59,687 bases of DNA, taken from assembly GCF_019247635.1 (NCBI RefSeq), contig NZ_JAFBAR010000010.1, forward strand, positions 1-59,687. The letters are read 5' to 3'. Position numbers and translations under genes: made by a program. The notes beneath the pieces are model-generated. The model searched no databases and was not told the origin of the DNA. It saw nothing but the letters and a program-made list of their open reading frames with translations. Below are positions 57,917-59,687 of this stretch, in pieces (within the stretch, counting starts at the first letter, position 1; every line of letters starts with the position of its first letter). This stretch comes from Mycobacterium sp. (GTDB taxonomy: Bacteria > Actinomycetota > Actinomycetes > Mycobacteriales > Mycobacteriaceae).

Positions 57917-58261
57917 ATGTCTGGTACGCGCCCGGTCGCGCGGAGAACGAACCTTGTCGCCGTAACCAATACCCATCCAGAGGACGCTGGAGAACGGGCC
58001 TGGGTATCGAAGGCCCTATGCAGGGACACAGATCCTGACCAACTCTTCGTGCAGGGTGCCGCCCAACGCCAGGCCGCGGCTATCTGCCGCCACTGCCCCG
58101 TCATGCAGGAGTGTGCGGCGGACGCGCTCGACAACAAGGTCGAGTTTGGCGTGTGGGGCGGCATGACCGAGCGGCAGCGCCGGGCCTTGCTCAAACAGCA
58201 TCCCGAAGTCGTCTCGTGGGCGAACTTCCTGGAAAAGCGCAAGAACCGCTCCGTCGGATAG
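57917..58261 (+). CDS. WhiB4-like iron-sulfur regulator
   Basis: This 114-aa WhiB protein has the four cluster-binding cysteines Cys35, Cys57, Cys60 and Cys66 (C...CxxCxxxxxC) and the GVWGG turn (78-82), followed by the basic DNA-contact tail RQRRALLKQHPEVV. It starts MSGTRPVARRTNL and ends with FLEKRKNR, nearly the same as WhiB4, whose M. tuberculosis gene (Rv3681c) sits elsewhere, next to an anion-transporting ATPase. WhiB4 carries an O2-sensitive [4Fe-4S] cluster and controls redox responses. The ATG at 57917 follows GAGGAAGGGG. Whether a second whiB4 exists in this genome cannot be seen here. Confidence 0.92.
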   Translation: MSGTRPVARRTNLVAVTNTHPEDAGERAWVSKALCRDTDPDQLFVQGAAQRQAAAICRHCPVMQECAADALDNKVEFGVWGGMTERQRRALLKQHPEVVSWANFLEKRKNRSVG

Positions 58262-58311
58262 GCATCCAGCCACCGCTCGACAGGGTCGCCTGTCCTCCCT
58301 GATCACGCCCG

Positions 58312-59687
58312 TCACTCGTAGATCCCCTCCAGATACCACCTCCTCTGTCGGTAGCACAGCAGCAGCGCGCGCTCGCTCTCCAGCAGCACCTGGGCACGAG
58401 CGGTGCGGCTCCCCCGCTGCGCTGGGAGTCCGGCCCCACCCCGGTCGTCCCACCACCGCTCGTCGACCGGCCAGGGTCCAGACCACCAGCGCAGCCTGTC
58501 GTCTCGACCACGGGAGGTCAGCCGCGCCGGGTCGGCCGAGAACATCCCCCGGCTGGTCACCCGTATCGGGTTCCCGTGGGCATCGAGCAACTCCACCGGG
58601 TCATCGACCAACACCGCGGGTGATGGCTGGGGCAGTTGGCCCGGCCAGGGCCGATCCGGATCGGCCTGTGGGACGGGCTCGTCGCCGAGCGGGGTGAACG
58701 TGATGCGCTCGGCCGGCCCGCGACCGCCGGACAGCACTGGCACCTGTACGGACTCCGGGCCGAGCAGGCCCTGCACCCGCACCAGCGCCCGACGGGCCCG
58801 CAGTCGGTCCTCCTCGCCGAGACCACCCCAAAGCGGCAACTGCAACGCCCCGGCGGACACCACCTCTACCGCTTGCAGTCGCAGCATCGTCACCGGTGCA
58901 TCCCTCGGCGGGCCACCAGTGGTCCGATTGTTCAGCCACCCGTCCAGTTGCCAGCGCACCCGGTCGGCGGTGGCGTCCTCGGTCAACGGCTCGGCGCACC
59001 GCCATACCCGTTCCAGCTCTTCGCCCTTGGCGGTGACGGCGTGAATGGCCAGCCGGGTGCAACCCACTCCGGCGGCCATCAGCGCCTGGTGCAACGCGCC
59101 GGCCAATGAGCGTCCGGCGAATGCCGCGGCATCGACCCGGTCGATCGGCGGATCGCAGTCCAGCACGGCGTCCAGTTCTGGCGGCGGCTCCCGCCCGGAC
59201 GGCCCCCGCTCTGCTTCGCCGCGGGCGAACCGATGGGCGACCACCGCGTCGGCACCGAACCGGGACGCCACGTCGCTGCGGGACAGCGCGGCGAATTGAC
59301 CGATGGTGCGGATCCCCATCCGCCACAACAGATCCGTCAGCTCGTCGCGCCCCGGACCGGACAGACTCGGCTCGGTGGAGAGCTGGCGGATCGACAGCAG
59401 CGACAGAAATCGCGCGTCCTGACCCGGCTCCACGATGCGGCCCGCACGCGCGGCGAAGACCGCGGTGGACAACTGGTCGGCGACCCCGACCTGACATTCG
59501 GCGCCGGCCGCGGCCACCGCGTCGGTCAGCCGTTCGGCGGCGTCGGCCTCGGAGCCGAAGTAGCGGGCCGCCCCGCGCACCGGCAACACCAGGAGCCCGG
59601 GCCGCAGCACCTCGGCGCGGGGCGCCAGGTCGTCCACCGCGGCGATCACCGGCTCGAAGAACCGGACGTCGCGGTCGGCGTCGGCGG
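58312..59687 (-). CDS. imuB: ImuB, inactive Y-family polymerase homologue (5' end outside window)
   Basis: Partial: 458 C-terminal residues are present and the start lies beyond the right edge. ImuB is the hub of the mycobacterial mutasome that links ImuA' and DnaE2 to the sliding clamp. The visible part has the palm/finger remains (LRPGLLVLPVRGAARYFGSE), the helix-hairpin-helix MGIRTIGQFAALSRSDVASRFG, the little finger, the beta-clamp-binding motif QLPLWG, and the C-terminal tail ending LLLCYRQRRWYLEGIYE. The acidic catalytic residues of Y polymerases are missing in this family. Confidence 0.94.
   Translation of the reverse strand, partial: ADADRDVRFFEPVIAAVDDLAPRAEVLRPGLLVLPVRGAARYFGSEADAAERLTDAVAAAGAECQVGVADQLSTAVFAARAGRIVEPGQDARFLSLLSIRQLSTEPSLSGPGRDELTDLLWRMGIRTIGQFAALSRSDVASRFGADAVVAHRFARGEAERGPSGREPPPELDAVLDCDPPIDRVDAAAFAGRSLAGALHQALMAAGVGCTRLAIHAVTAKGEELERVWRCAEPLTEDATADRVRWQLDGWLNNRTTGGPPRDAPVTMLRLQAVEVVSAGALQLPLWGGLGEEDRLRARRALVRVQGLLGPESVQVPVLSGGRGPAERITFTPLGDEPVPQADPDRPWPGQLPQPSPAVLVDDPVELLDAHGNPIRVTSRGMFSADPARLTSRGRDDRLRWWSGPWPVDERWWDDRGGAGLPAQRGSRTARAQVLLESERALLLCYRQRRWYLEGIYE

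Overview
The window is chromosomal DNA of a slow-growing type Mycobacterium. The evidence is the high GC content, a PE_PGRS gene, near-identity of gene products and gene order to the M. tuberculosis Rv3312-Rv3395 segment (add-deoA-cdd, sdhCDAB, sigJ, dacB1, sugI, nagA, trpS, icd1, metC-metA, folD, the mfpA operon, dnaE2, otsB2, htdY-lpqD-acrA1, iunH, imuB), a mycobacterial SAM-IV riboswitch and a mycobacterial LexA box. The species cannot be named from the sequence alone. Comparisons with M. tuberculosis rest on remembered family knowledge, not on a search.

Layout. 1-1.65 kb holds a decayed yrbE (Mce-associated permease) gene and a small unknown gene. A large PE_PGRS gene (2.1-4.6 kb) converges on the nucleoside salvage operon cdd-deoA-add (4.6-7.4 kb, minus strand). 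The succinate dehydrogenase operon sdhCDAB follows (7.5-11.0 kb). 11-16.1 kb is an accessory stretch: a truncated Ser/Thr kinase, an SCO6745-type protein, a condensation-domain-like protein, a carboxymuconolactone-decarboxylase-like protein, an AraC regulator, a frameshifted methyltransferase and a hormone-sensitive-lipase-type esterase. sigJ is divergent from a class III aminotransferase. Next come cell-wall and sugar genes dacB1, a PH-like gene, sugI and nagA (18.7-22.8 kb), then a YihY membrane protein, trpS, an alpha/beta hydrolase and icd1.

The methionine block (27.3-30.7 kb) has a SAM-IV riboswitch ahead of metC(metY)-metA(metX) and a methyltransferase. After it lie a TIGR03085 protein, a Tat-exported FAD oxidase, a small secreted protein, folD and an Old Yellow Enzyme homologue. 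36.1-43.5 kb has a double-FHA ABC exporter converging on the five-gene conservon (sensor kinase, roadblock, DUF742, GTPase, pentapeptide MfpA), whose genes overlap by 4 to 20 bp. 43.8-49.6 kb carries DUF4185, trmL-like, nitroreductase and SOS-regulated dnaE2. 49.8-58.3 kb carries a degenerate WS/DGAT homologue, otsB2, htdY, lpqD, acrA1, iunH and an additional WhiB4-like gene. The window ends inside imuB, the DnaE2 partner.

The most interesting non-genic signal is a set of imperfect palindromes of about 45-75 bp, falling into several sequence classes and sitting at gene ends, and two 54-bp tandem repeat arrays of one family in opposite orientation (34.75-34.91 and 54.12-54.28 kb). No tRNA, rRNA, CRISPR array or complete insertion sequence was seen.
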